This document shows positions 46,183 through 53,367 of a stretch of 64,000 nt of DNA, piece after piece. A model generated the notes under the pieces. The model ran no database searches and was not told the origin of the DNA. It was given only the letters and a program-made list of their open reading frames with translations. Position numbers and translations under genes: made by a program. Numbering within the stretch: position 1 is the stretch's first letter; each line of letters starts with the position of its first letter. Source of the DNA: Solirubrobacter sp963792915 (lineage in GTDB: Bacteria; Actinomycetota; Thermoleophilia; Solirubrobacterales; Solirubrobacteraceae); contig CAWBYD010000009.1 of NCBI GenBank assembly GCA_963792915.1, forward strand, positions 1 to 64,000, given 5' to 3'.

Positions 46183-47553
46183 GTGACCGACACTCCCCCG
46201 ACCTCCCGCATCGCCCGCACGCGCCGCTTCGGCGGCCTCGTGGCCGGCCAGGGCCTGCGCTGGGCCGGGACCCGCGCGGTCAACACGCTGCGCACCGAGG
46301 AGGGCGCGGAGGCGGCCACCGGCGAGCGCGCGGCGGCGACCGCGCGCGAGCTCGTCAGGCAGCTCGGCCAGATGCGCGGCGCGGCCATGAAGGTCGGGCA
46401 GGTGCTCTCCACCGTCGACTTCACGGCGATCCCCGAGGGCGAGCGCGAGGAGTTCAAGGCGACGCTCGCCGCGCTGCGCGACAACGTCCCGCCGCTGCCG
46501 TTCAACAAGGTCGAGAAGCTGCTGCGCGACGAGCTCGACCAGCCGCTGGAACGGGCGTTCCGGGAGTTCGACGAGGAGGCGTTCGCCGCGGCCAGCATCG
46601 GCCAGGTCCACCGTGCGGTCACCGTCCAGGGCGCGAAGGTCGCGGTCAAGATCCAGTACCCGGGGATCGCCGAGGCGGTCGAGACCGACCTGCGCAACCT
46701 GCAGATGCTGCTGCCGCTGGTCAAGCGCCTGGCGCCCGGCCTGGACGTCAAGGCGGTCGCCGCCGAGCTGCGCGACCGGATCGGCGACGAGCTCGACTAC
46801 GAGGTCGAGGCCGCCAACCACCGCGCGATGGCGCGCGCCTGGCGCGGCCATCCGTTCGTCCACGTCCCGCCGGTCGACACGCGGCTCTCGCGCCGCCGCG
46901 TGCTGGTCACCGAGCTGCTCGAAGGGCGGCGCTTCGAGGCCGTCAAGAAGCTGCCGGAGGCCGAGCGCGACCGCTTCGGCGAGATCGTGTTCCGCTTCTT
47001 CTTCGGCACGCTCACGCATCTGCGGCGCGCCGCCGGCGACCCGCACCCCGGCAACTACCTGCTGCTCGACGACGGCCGCGTCGGCTTCCTCGACTTCGGC
47101 CTCATGCGCGTCGTCGACGCCGACTACCTCGAGCGAGAGCGCGAGCTGGCACAGGCGGTGGTCGAGCGCGACGCGCGGCGCGTCCACGCGCTGCTGGCGA
47201 GCCTCGGCTACCTCCCGGAGCCCGACACGTTCGACCCCGAGCGCCTGCTCGGGCAGCTCCAGCTCGCGGGCGAGTGGTACTTCGAGCCGGGCTTCCGGCG
47301 CCTGAGCCCGCAGTACGTGACCGACGTGATGGAGCGCTCGAGCTCGCCCCGCTCGCCGTTCTTCGAGCAGATGCGGCGCGAGACGCTCCCGCCGCAGGCG
47401 CTGCTGATCCGCCGCATGGAGGGCCTCGTGCTCTCGACGCTCGGCGAGCTGCGCGCCGGCGCCGACTGGTCTGCGCTGGGGCAGGAGTTCTGGAGCGGCG
47501 GGCCGCCGAGCACACCGCTCGGCGAGCAGGACGCCGCGTTCTGGATGCCGTAG
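46183..47553 (+). CDS. ABC1/UbiB-family atypical kinase
   Basis: The 456-residue protein-kinase-like protein has the UbiB marks: GAAMKVGQVLS (KxGQ), FAAASIGQVHRAVTVQGAKVAVKIQYPGI with the Ala-rich loop, ELDYEVEAANH, the catalytic part RAAGDPHPGNYLLLDDGRVGFLDFGLM, and a C-terminal extension. UbiB/ADCK/COQ8 proteins are ATPases that support quinone biosynthesis or lipid handling; actinobacterial members lack a defined substrate. No C-terminal membrane helices are obvious. Its TAG stop starts a -10-like hexamer for the next gene. Confidence 0.92.
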   Translation: MTDTPPTSRIARTRRFGGLVAGQGLRWAGTRAVNTLRTEEGAEAATGERAAATARELVRQLGQMRGAAMKVGQVLSTVDFTAIPEGEREEFKATLAALRDNVPPLPFNKVEKLLRDELDQPLERAFREFDEEAFAAASIGQVHRAVTVQGAKVAVKIQYPGIAEAVETDLRNLQMLLPLVKRLAPGLDVKAVAAELRDRIGDELDYEVEAANHRAMARAWRGHPFVHVPPVDTRLSRRRVLVTELLEGRRFEAVKKLPEAERDRFGEIVFRFFFGTLTHLRRAAGDPHPGNYLLLDDGRVGFLDFGLMRVVDADYLERERELAQAVVERDARRVHALLASLGYLPEPDTFDPERLLGQLQLAGEWYFEPGFRRLSPQYVTDVMERSSSPRSPFFEQMRRETLPPQALLIRRMEGLVLSTLGELRAGADWSALGQEFWSGGPPSTPLGEQDAAFWMP

Positions 47554-47556
47554 CCT
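47551..47556 (+). promoter_or_regulatory. -10 hexamer TAGCCT overlapping the UbiB stop codon
   Basis: The TAG stop of the UbiB-like gene is the first half of TAGCCT, ending 10 nt before the ATG at 47567. Confidence 0.35.
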
Positions 47557-47566
47557 CGCGGAAGCC

Positions 47567-48025
47567 ATGCTCGCCGTCGCCGCCACCTCCATCGCACTGC
47601 TCCCCGGCCTCTTCACGCCCACGCTGGCCGACGTCAAGCCGGCCACGCCGCTGCCAATCCTGCTGCCGGACTCGATGCCGACCGACGCCACGCAGCTGTT
47701 CGCGAGCGGCGTCGGCGCCAAGAAGAGCTACTCGTTCGGCCTGGCCTACTCGGAGAAGTGCGGCGGCGCCAACGCCTGCTTCGCGGCCGACTTCAGCGCG
47801 CTGAAGGGCGGCCGTCCGTACGGCCGCGGCCGCGTGACGCTGGCCCGCGGGCGCCACGGCCGCTTCCAGCCGCTGAGCTGCGGCGCCTCATGTTCGCCGC
47901 CGTCGATCTCGTGGTCCGAGCGCGGCGTGACCTATTCGATCCAGGCCAAGGTCGTCGGCAAGGGGAGCGACCGCCAGCTGCTCTCGCAGATGGCCAACCA
48001 GGCGATCAGGCGGGGACCGCGCTAG
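47567..48025 (+). CDS. Small secreted protein of unknown function
   Basis: A 152-residue protein with a signal peptide (MLAVAATSIALLPGLFTPTLA). The mature part contains four Cys (YSEKCGGANACFAADF and LSCGASCSPP), suggesting two disulfides, then a strand-rich C-terminus (GVTYSIQAKVVGKGSDRQLLSQMANQAI). No domain is recognised. It starts 13 bp after the UbiB-like stop and overlaps the convergent ArsR gene by 20 bp. Confidence 0.6.
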   Translation: MLAVAATSIALLPGLFTPTLADVKPATPLPILLPDSMPTDATQLFASGVGAKKSYSFGLAYSEKCGGANACFAADFSALKGGRPYGRGRVTLARGRHGRFQPLSCGASCSPPSISWSERGVTYSIQAKVVGKGSDRQLLSQMANQAIRRGPR

Positions 48026-48341
48026 CCAGCTCGGCGCCGGCCTCGCGCTCGGCGGCGGCCAGCACCGCGTGCAACAGCCCGGGGAAGCGGGCGTCGACCT
48101 CGTCGCGGCGCAGCGACACGTGGCGGTGCGTGCCCTCGGCCCGCGTGTGCGTGAGGCCCGCCTCGCGCAGCACCTTGAAGTGGTGCGAGCGCGTGGCCTT
48201 GGAGATCCCGAGCTCGAACGTCCCGCACGTGCGCTCGCCCTGCGCGGCGAGCTGGCGCACGATCGCGACCCGCATCGGATCGCTCAGCGCGGCCATCACG
48301 GCCGCCAGCGTCATGTCCTCGATGAGTGGTTCGTCGTGCAT
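48006..48341 (-). CDS. ArsR-family regulator
   Basis: A 111-residue winged helix with DPMRVAIVRQLAAQGERTCGTFE and recognition helix ISKATRSHHFKVLREAGLTHTRAEGTHRHVSLRRDEVDARFPG. The metal motif ELCVCD is absent; only one Cys (in RTCGTF) remains, so metal sensing is doubtful. It resembles the HTH_20 ArsR-like group that controls transporters. It is divergent from an EamA-type exporter gene, with two direct repeats (TGTTCGACA-N3-ATCG) in between. TACGAT lies 11 nt before the ATG. Confidence 0.9.
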   Translation of the reverse strand: MHDEPLIEDMTLAAVMAALSDPMRVAIVRQLAAQGERTCGTFELGISKATRSHHFKVLREAGLTHTRAEGTHRHVSLRRDEVDARFPGLLHAVLAAAEREAGAELASAVPA

Positions 48342-48400
48342 GTTCGACAGTCATCGTACTACGTGCTAGGCTGGCCGCCTAATGTTCGACAACAATCGAA
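48341..48400. promoter_or_regulatory. ArsR/EamA divergent control region with direct repeats
   Basis: TGTTCGACA-N3-ATCG occurs at 48341-48356 and again at 48383-48398, exactly 42 bp (four helical turns) apart. The first covers the arsR start codon and -10 (48353-48358), the second the EamA start codon. TAGGCT (48367-48372) is the EamA -10, 9 nt before its ATG. The repeats are likely regulator sites. Confidence 0.55.
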
Positions 48401-49350
48401 CCATCAACTTCCTCCCCTCCCTGATCGCGGCGTTCTGCTTCGGCGCGATGTTCCCGATCGCCGCCTCGGCGCTGCATCACGTCGACCCGTTCCCGCTGAC
48501 CGCGATCCGCTACGGCATCGCGGCGCTCGTCTTCCTCGGGCTGCTGTGGGCGATCGAGGGCCGCGCCGCCGTGCGCACGAACGGCCGCGGCCTCGAGCTG
48601 TTCATCCTCGGCTCGATCGGCTTCGCCGGCTTCAACCTCCTCTCCTACGTCGGGCTCGAGCACACCCACACGCAGGACGCCGCGCTGATCGTGGCGCTGC
48701 AGCCGCTGCTGATGGTGCTCGCGCTGTGGCTGGCCTACAAGCACGTGCCCGCGCGGGCGACGCTCGGCGCGATGGGCCTGGCGCTCGTCGGCGTCGCGCT
48801 CGTCCTCAGCAAGGGCCACCTGTCCACGTTCACCCACGGCGGCAGCGGCGACCTGATGATCCTCGTCGGCTCGGCCGGCTGGGTCGTCTACACGCTCGGC
48901 GCGCGCCGCTTCCCGGAGCACTCGCCGCTGCGCTACACGGCGCTCTCGGCGGGCTTCGGCACGCTCACGATCCTCGCCGCGACCGCGATCGTCACGGCGA
49001 CCGGCGCCGAGGCGCTGCCGTCGGGCCACGACCTGACGAGCGCCTGGCTGCAGATCCTGTTCGTCGTCTTCGGCGGCGGCGTGCTCGCCGTGCTGGCCTG
49101 GAACGAGGGCATCAAGCGCCTCGGGCCGCCCAACGGCAGCCTGTTCGTCAACCTCGTGCCGGTGATCACGTTCGCGATCGCCATCGGCCAGGGCTACCGG
49201 CCCGGCGCGGTGGAGCTGACCGGCGCGGCGATCACGCTGCTCGCGCTCGTCGGCGCGAACCTGGCCGCGCGCGGTCAGGCGATCCGGCGACCGTCGAGGC
49301 TCGCGTGGGCCGAGACGCGCGACGCGAACGCCGCGAAGTCGCTCCCGTAG
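48382..49350 (+). CDS. EamA-family (DMT) transporter
   Basis: The 322-residue protein has ten hydrophobic helices in two EamA repeats: FLPSLIAAFCFGAMFPIAASAL, AIRYGIAALVFLGLLWAIE, LFILGSIGFAGFNLLSYVGLEHT, IVALQPLLMVLALWLAYK, and the second half starting LMILVGSAGWVVYTLGARRF. Such carriers export metabolites or amino acids; the substrate is unknown. Expression is probably set by the divergent ArsR regulator. The last ~25 codons overlap the convergent DAHP synthase gene by 76 bp. Confidence 0.9.
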   Translation: MFDNNRTINFLPSLIAAFCFGAMFPIAASALHHVDPFPLTAIRYGIAALVFLGLLWAIEGRAAVRTNGRGLELFILGSIGFAGFNLLSYVGLEHTHTQDAALIVALQPLLMVLALWLAYKHVPARATLGAMGLALVGVALVLSKGHLSTFTHGGSGDLMILVGSAGWVVYTLGARRFPEHSPLRYTALSAGFGTLTILAATAIVTATGAEALPSGHDLTSAWLQILFVVFGGGVLAVLAWNEGIKRLGPPNGSLFVNLVPVITFAIAIGQGYRPGAVELTGAAITLLALVGANLAARGQAIRRPSRLAWAETRDANAAKSLP

Positions 49351-50294
49351 AGCGCCTGCGGGCCGTCGCACAGGGCCACGTCGGGGTCCTGGTGGACCTC
49401 GACGATGATGCCGTCGGCGCCGACCGCCGCCGCGCCGCGCGCCAGCGGCTCGACCAGGCGGCGGTCGCCCGACGCGTGTGACGGGTCGACGATCACCGGC
49501 AGGTGCGAGTGGAGCTTCAGCCACGGCACGGCCGACAGGTCGAGCGTGAAGCGCGTCGCGGTCTCGAACGTGCGGATCCCGCGCTCGCACAGCATCACGC
49601 GCTCGTTGCCCTCCTTGAGCACGTAGTCGGCGGCCATCAGCAGCTCGTCGAGCGAGGAGCTCAGCCCGCGCTTGAGCAGCACCGGCTTGCCGAGCTTGCC
49701 CGCCACCTCGAGCAGCGCGTAGTTCTGCATGTTGCGGGCGCCGATCTGCACCACGTCGGCGAACTCGGCGATCGCGTCGGCGTGGTTGGTGTCCAGGAAC
49801 TCGGTGACGATCGGCAGCCCGGTCTCGGCGCGCGCCTCGGCGAGGATCTCCAGGCCGGGCACGCCGAGCCCCTTGAACGCGAACGGCGACGTGCGCGGCT
49901 TGAACGCGCCGCCGCGCAGCATGGACGCGCCGGCGGCCTTGACCGTGCGCGCGACCGCCAGCGTCTGCTCGCGCGACTCGACCGTGCAGGGCCCGGCGAT
50001 CAGGCAGAAGGTCTGGTTGCCGCCGACCGTGCGGCCGCTGATGTTGAACCGGCTCGGCTCGTGCGCGAGCTCGAGCGACGCGAGCTTGTAGGGGCGCGAG
50101 ATCGGGACCACGCGATCCACGCCGGCCATCCCCTCGAGGCCGAGCTCGCGCACGCCCTCGGGGTCGCCGATCGCGCCGATCGCGGTCGTCAGCTCGCCTG
50201 GCATCACGAGCACGTGCACCCCGGTCGTCTCCAGGCGCGCCTTGACCGCGTCGATCTCGGCCTCGCCCGCATCCGGTGTCATCACGATCATCAC
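49275..50294 (-). CDS. aroF: 3-deoxy-7-phosphoheptulonate (DAHP) synthase, type I-beta
   Basis: The 339-residue enzyme condenses phosphoenolpyruvate and erythrose-4-phosphate, the first shikimate step. The N-terminal ~70 residues form the ferredoxin-like regulatory domain (MMIVMTPDAGEAEIDAVKARLETTG). The barrel has FCLIAGPCTVES, MLRGGAFKPRTSPFAFKGLG, VQIGARNMQNYALL, LKRGLSSSLDELLMAADYVLKEGN, VIVDPSHASGDR and GIIVEVHQDPDVALCDGPQ. The GTG start overlaps the metallopeptidase stop. It is the last gene of a three-gene unit with no other aro genes nearby. Confidence 0.95.
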   Translation of the reverse strand: MMIVMTPDAGEAEIDAVKARLETTGVHVLVMPGELTTAIGAIGDPEGVRELGLEGMAGVDRVVPISRPYKLASLELAHEPSRFNISGRTVGGNQTFCLIAGPCTVESREQTLAVARTVKAAGASMLRGGAFKPRTSPFAFKGLGVPGLEILAEARAETGLPIVTEFLDTNHADAIAEFADVVQIGARNMQNYALLEVAGKLGKPVLLKRGLSSSLDELLMAADYVLKEGNERVMLCERGIRTFETATRFTLDLSAVPWLKLHSHLPVIVDPSHASGDRRLVEPLARGAAAVGADGIIVEVHQDPDVALCDGPQALYGSDFAAFASRVSAHASLDGRRIA

Positions 50295-50926
50295 AGGCCC
50301 AGCTCCCGCACTCCGAGCTCGTCGGCGCCGAGGTGGTGGGCCAGCTCGTGGCGCACCGTGCGCGTCACCTGCTCGCGCAGGCGGTCGGGATCATGCCCGA
50401 AGTCGCGCAGCAGGGTGTCGCGGAAGATCACGATCCGGTCGTGGTAGTTGTCGCGCGCAACGGTGTCGCCCTGGTAGAGCCCGTAGGCGCCGATCTTGCG
50501 GCCCTTGTCGGAGATCACCACCGGCACCCGATCGAGCGCCTTGAGCAGCAGGTCGGGCAGCTCGTCGAGCGCCTCCTGGACGAGCGTCTCGAAGTCGCCG
50601 CGATCGTAGGGATCGAGCTCCAGGAACTCGCCTTCGTCGGGCTCGGCCGCGAGGTTCTCGCGCGCGAGCCGCTCCGAGCGGATCACCAGCTGCTCGAACT
50701 CGGCCTCCGACTCCGGATCCTGGTAGTCGGCGAGCTTGGCCACCAGCAGCCCGATCGCGGCGGAGATGATCGCCACCGCGACAAGCACGAGCCCGGCCAG
50801 CTCGAGCACGCGCAGCATGCCCGACGGCGCGAGCCCGTTGAGCAGCGCGGCGATGCTCAACGCGACCGCGAGGCAGAACAGCCCCGAGGCGGCGACGCGG
50901 CGTCCTGTGGGCCAGCGAGCCATCAC
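50291..50926 (-). CDS. Membrane-anchored zincin-like metallopeptidase
   Basis: The 211-residue protein has two N-terminal transmembrane helices (ASGLFCLAVALSIAALLNGLA and LELAGLVLVAVAIISAAIGLLVA), an acidic linker, and a C-terminal minimal zincin domain of the PF06262 type: FETLVQEALDELPDLLLKALD, YGLYQGDTV, RIVIFRDTLLRDFG and the zinc motif TVRHELAHHLGADE. Most family members are soluble ~130-residue proteins, so the fused membrane anchor is unusual. The GTG start overlaps the acyl-CoA dehydrogenase stop and its stop overlaps aroF. Substrate is unknown. Confidence 0.88.
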   Translation of the reverse strand: MMARWPTGRRVAASGLFCLAVALSIAALLNGLAPSGMLRVLELAGLVLVAVAIISAAIGLLVAKLADYQDPESEAEFEQLVIRSERLARENLAAEPDEGEFLELDPYDRGDFETLVQEALDELPDLLLKALDRVPVVISDKGRKIGAYGLYQGDTVARDNYHDRIVIFRDTLLRDFGHDPDRLREQVTRTVRHELAHHLGADELGVRELGL

Positions 50927-52083
50927 CCGCGCAGCGCCCGGGCGATGACGAGACGCTGGATCTCGTTCGTCCCCTCGTAGATCTGCGTGATCTTGGCGTC
51001 GCGCATGTAGCGCTCGACCGGGTACTCGGTCACGTAGCCGTAGCCGCCGAGCACCTGGACCGCCTCGACGGTGACCGCCATCGCCGTGTCGGAGGCGAAC
51101 AGCTTGGCCATCGCGGAGTACTTGCCGCGGTCGGGCTCATGGCGGTCGATCTTGGCGCACGCGCGGTAGAGCAGCTCGCGCGCGGCCGCCGTGCGGGTCT
51201 CCATGTCGGCGAGCTTGAACTGCATGCCCTGGAACTCGGCGATCGCCTGGCCGAACTGGCGGCGCTCGTTCGCGTAGGCGACGGCGTGGTCGATCGAGCC
51301 CTGGGCGATCCCGACGGCCTGGGCGGCGACGCCGAGCCGCGAGTGGTCGAGCGTGCCGAGCGCGACGTTCATGCCCTTGTCGACCTCGCCGATCAGGTTC
51401 GCGGCCGGGATCCGGACGTCGTCGAAGATCGGCTGGCCGGTCGGCGAGCCCTTGATGCCGAGCTTGTGCTCGAGCTTGCCGACCGAGAAGCCGGGGCGGT
51501 CGGCCTCGACCACGAAGGCGCTGATCCCGCGCGAGCGCGCCGCCTTGGGATCGGTCTTCGCGAAGACCACGTAGAAGTCGGCGACGCCGAGGTTCGTGAT
51601 CCAGTTCTTGGTGCCGGTGACGACCCACTCGTCGCCGTCGCGGACCGCGCGCGTGATCATCCCGCCGGGGTCCGAGCCCGCCTCGGGCTCGGAGAGCGCG
51701 AACGCCGGCGACCACTCGCCCGAGGCGCATCTGGGCAGGAAACGCTGCTTGAGCTCCTCGGTGCCGAAGAGCTTGATCGGGAGCGTGCCGAGCTCCTGGA
51801 TCATCAGGATCAGCGCGCTGGAGGCGCATGCGCGCGCGATCTCCTCGACCGCGACGTTGAGCATCAGCGTGCCGGTGCCGGTGCCGCCGTGGGCCTCGTC
51901 GAACGGGAGCCCGAGCAGGTCCTGCTCGGCGAACAGCTTGCGGATGTCCCAGGGGTACTCGGCCTTCGCGTCGATCTCCGCAGCGCGCGGCGCGACGCGC
52001 TCGCGCACGATCTGGCGGATCGTGTCGCGGAAGTCGAGCTGCTCCGGCGTCAGCGCGTAGGTGTCAACGGCGGTGGTCGGCAT
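50923..52083 (-). CDS. Acyl-CoA dehydrogenase
   Basis: The 386-residue flavoenzyme has the family order LTPEQLDFRDTIRQIVRERVAPRA, FALSEPEAGSDPGGM, TGTKNWITNLGVADFYVVFA, RRQFGQAIAEFQGMQFKLADM, QVLGGYGYVTEYPVERYMRDAKI and the catalytic Glu in QIYEGTNEIQRLVIAR. It introduces a trans double bond into acyl-CoA, passing electrons to ETF. Short- or branched-chain preference is likely from the length and the EGTNEIQ position but not certain. It leads a coupled operon with a metallopeptidase and aroF, an odd metabolic mix. Confidence 0.95.
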   Translation of the reverse strand: MPTTAVDTYALTPEQLDFRDTIRQIVRERVAPRAAEIDAKAEYPWDIRKLFAEQDLLGLPFDEAHGGTGTGTLMLNVAVEEIARACASSALILMIQELGTLPIKLFGTEELKQRFLPRCASGEWSPAFALSEPEAGSDPGGMITRAVRDGDEWVVTGTKNWITNLGVADFYVVFAKTDPKAARSRGISAFVVEADRPGFSVGKLEHKLGIKGSPTGQPIFDDVRIPAANLIGEVDKGMNVALGTLDHSRLGVAAQAVGIAQGSIDHAVAYANERRQFGQAIAEFQGMQFKLADMETRTAAARELLYRACAKIDRHEPDRGKYSAMAKLFASDTAMAVTVEAVQVLGGYGYVTEYPVERYMRDAKITQIYEGTNEIQRLVIARALRG

Positions 52084-52131
52084 GCCGTCGAGCTTAGTTT
52101 GTCGCGCGGTCCCGCCGGGCAGGACTTGCGT

Positions 52132-52347
52132 GTGGAACTCGGAACCTCACTCTTCCTGATCGCCGTCGGGGCGATCCTGGCCTTCGCCGTGAACGCGACG
52201 GTCTCCGGCATCAGCATCGCGACCGTCGGGATCATCCTGATGATCGTCGGCGTCCTCGGACTGCTGATCTCGCTCTTCTTCCTCGCGCCGCGCCGCCGGG
52301 CCGCCGTCTACGACGATCGGCCCGTGACGCGTCGCGAGTATTACTAG
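52132..52347 (+). CDS. Small two-helix membrane protein (DUF6458-like)
   Basis: A 71-residue protein from GTG 52132: helix 1 TSLFLIAVGAILAFAVNATV, short loop SGISIATVG, helix 2 IILMIVGVLGLLISLFFLA, then an Arg-rich cytoplasmic tail with YDDRPVTRREYY. The pattern matches the short actinobacterial DUF6458 proteins. Function is unknown. It is divergent from the acyl-CoA dehydrogenase gene (48 bp) and converges with the NlpC/P60 gene. Confidence 0.8.
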   Translation: MELGTSLFLIAVGAILAFAVNATVSGISIATVGIILMIVGVLGLLISLFFLAPRRRAAVYDDRPVTRREYY

Positions 52348-52358
52348 TGGAGCACCCG

Positions 52359-53141
52359 CTAGAAGCCGTCGGGGTGGCGGACGGTGTAACCGTCCGACGG
52401 GCGCATCTTGGTGCTCCACTGCGGGCCGCTGGCGCCGTCGTGGTAGCCGGTGTCGAAGCGCAGCCCGGCCACGACCATGAAGGAGTGGCCGCTGTTGGCG
52501 TAGCTCGTGATCCAGACGCCCGGGCCCGGCTCGCCCCATGACTCGAAGTCGGTCGAGTCCAGCGGCTTGGTGACGAACCCGCCGCCGTGGAGCCCGTAGG
52601 ACTCAGAGCCCGAGCAGTCGTAGCCGGAGTCCTCCCACTCACCGTGGCCGCCGCCGTAGCGGTACGGCTTGCCGACGATGGCGTTGGCGGCGTTGATCAC
52701 CGCGACCACCTCGGGCGGGGCGTCGGCCGGCGGGACGGCGAGGCCGTCAGCCCCGAGCGCGGCGGTGCCGCCCGCGGGCGCTGGAGCGGCGACGGGTGCG
52801 GCGCCGCCGTTGGAAGTACCCTGCAGCGCGCCCGAGCCGGTGTCGACCTGGCCGCGCAGCGTGGCCTGGTCGGGGCGGGTCATGTTGCTGTTGACCCGCA
52901 TCGAGGACCTGCGTTTCCACGAGCGGACGCGGCGGGCCGTGCCGGGGCCGTACTGGCCGTCGACGGCGGTCTTGACCCCGACGCGGGTCAGGAAGTCCTG
53001 CAGGACGCGCACATCGCGTCCGTGCATGCCGGGGCGAAGGTCCCGGTCTCCAAGTGTGAGTGGCTTGGCAGTTGCGCTGCTGACCGGCAGCACAAAGACA
53101 GCTAGAAGCAAGCCCGCGAAGAGCGCGCGGCAGCGTGACAA
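52359..53141 (-). CDS. Secreted peptidoglycan-binding NlpC/P60-like hydrolase
   Basis: Signal peptide ~1-25 (LLLAVFVLPVSSATA). A PG_binding_1 domain lies at ~30-95 (LRPGMHGRDVRVLQDFLTRVGVKTAVDGQYGPGTARRV). A Gly/Ala/Pro linker follows, then an NlpC/P60-like domain at ~140-260 (GKPYRYGGGHGEW, nucleophile Cys in GYDCSGSESYGLHGGG, His in NSGHSFMVVAGLRF). It should cut peptide stems in the cell wall. A c-di-AMP riboswitch fills the leader, so second-messenger control of wall turnover is likely, as for the RlpA-like gene at 8.7 kb. Confidence 0.9.
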   Translation of the reverse strand: MSRCRALFAGLLLAVFVLPVSSATAKPLTLGDRDLRPGMHGRDVRVLQDFLTRVGVKTAVDGQYGPGTARRVRSWKRRSSMRVNSNMTRPDQATLRGQVDTGSGALQGTSNGGAAPVAAPAPAGGTAALGADGLAVPPADAPPEVVAVINAANAIVGKPYRYGGGHGEWEDSGYDCSGSESYGLHGGGFVTKPLDSTDFESWGEPGPGVWITSYANSGHSFMVVAGLRFDTGYHDGASGPQWSTKMRPSDGYTVRHPDGF

Positions 53142-53157
53142 GACGATCTCCTCTTTC

Positions 53158-53290
53158 TGACCGCCTACGGGGTTAGCTGTCGGGCTCGCGCGGAAAGCGT
53201 CGCGCTACACCGCATATTGCGGCGATTCGCCCCCGAGGCAGTGACCCCTGCCTCAAACTTGGTTCCCCCGCCCCCGAACGGCCGCAGCCG
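53158..53290 (-). ncRNA. c-di-AMP riboswitch (ydaO/yuaA type)
   Basis: On the minus strand the leader shows CGGGGGAACCA (~53265), GGGGGCGAATCG (~53235-53224) and the 3' signature CCCGACAGCTAACCCCGTAGGCGG (53183-53160, key bases CCCGACAGCTAACC...GTAGGCGG). These blocks are in the order and spacing of the ydaO motif. It ends ~18 nt before the ATG of the NlpC/P60 hydrolase, close to the ribosome site GAGGAG, so it could act on transcription or on translation initiation. The 5' edge is approximate. Confidence 0.92.
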
Positions 53291-53367
53291 GACGGGACTC
53301 GGCGTTATGTCCCGTGTTCCGCGCGGCACTCTAGCTGATCGCGGAGCGGATAGCTTCCCCGATTCGG

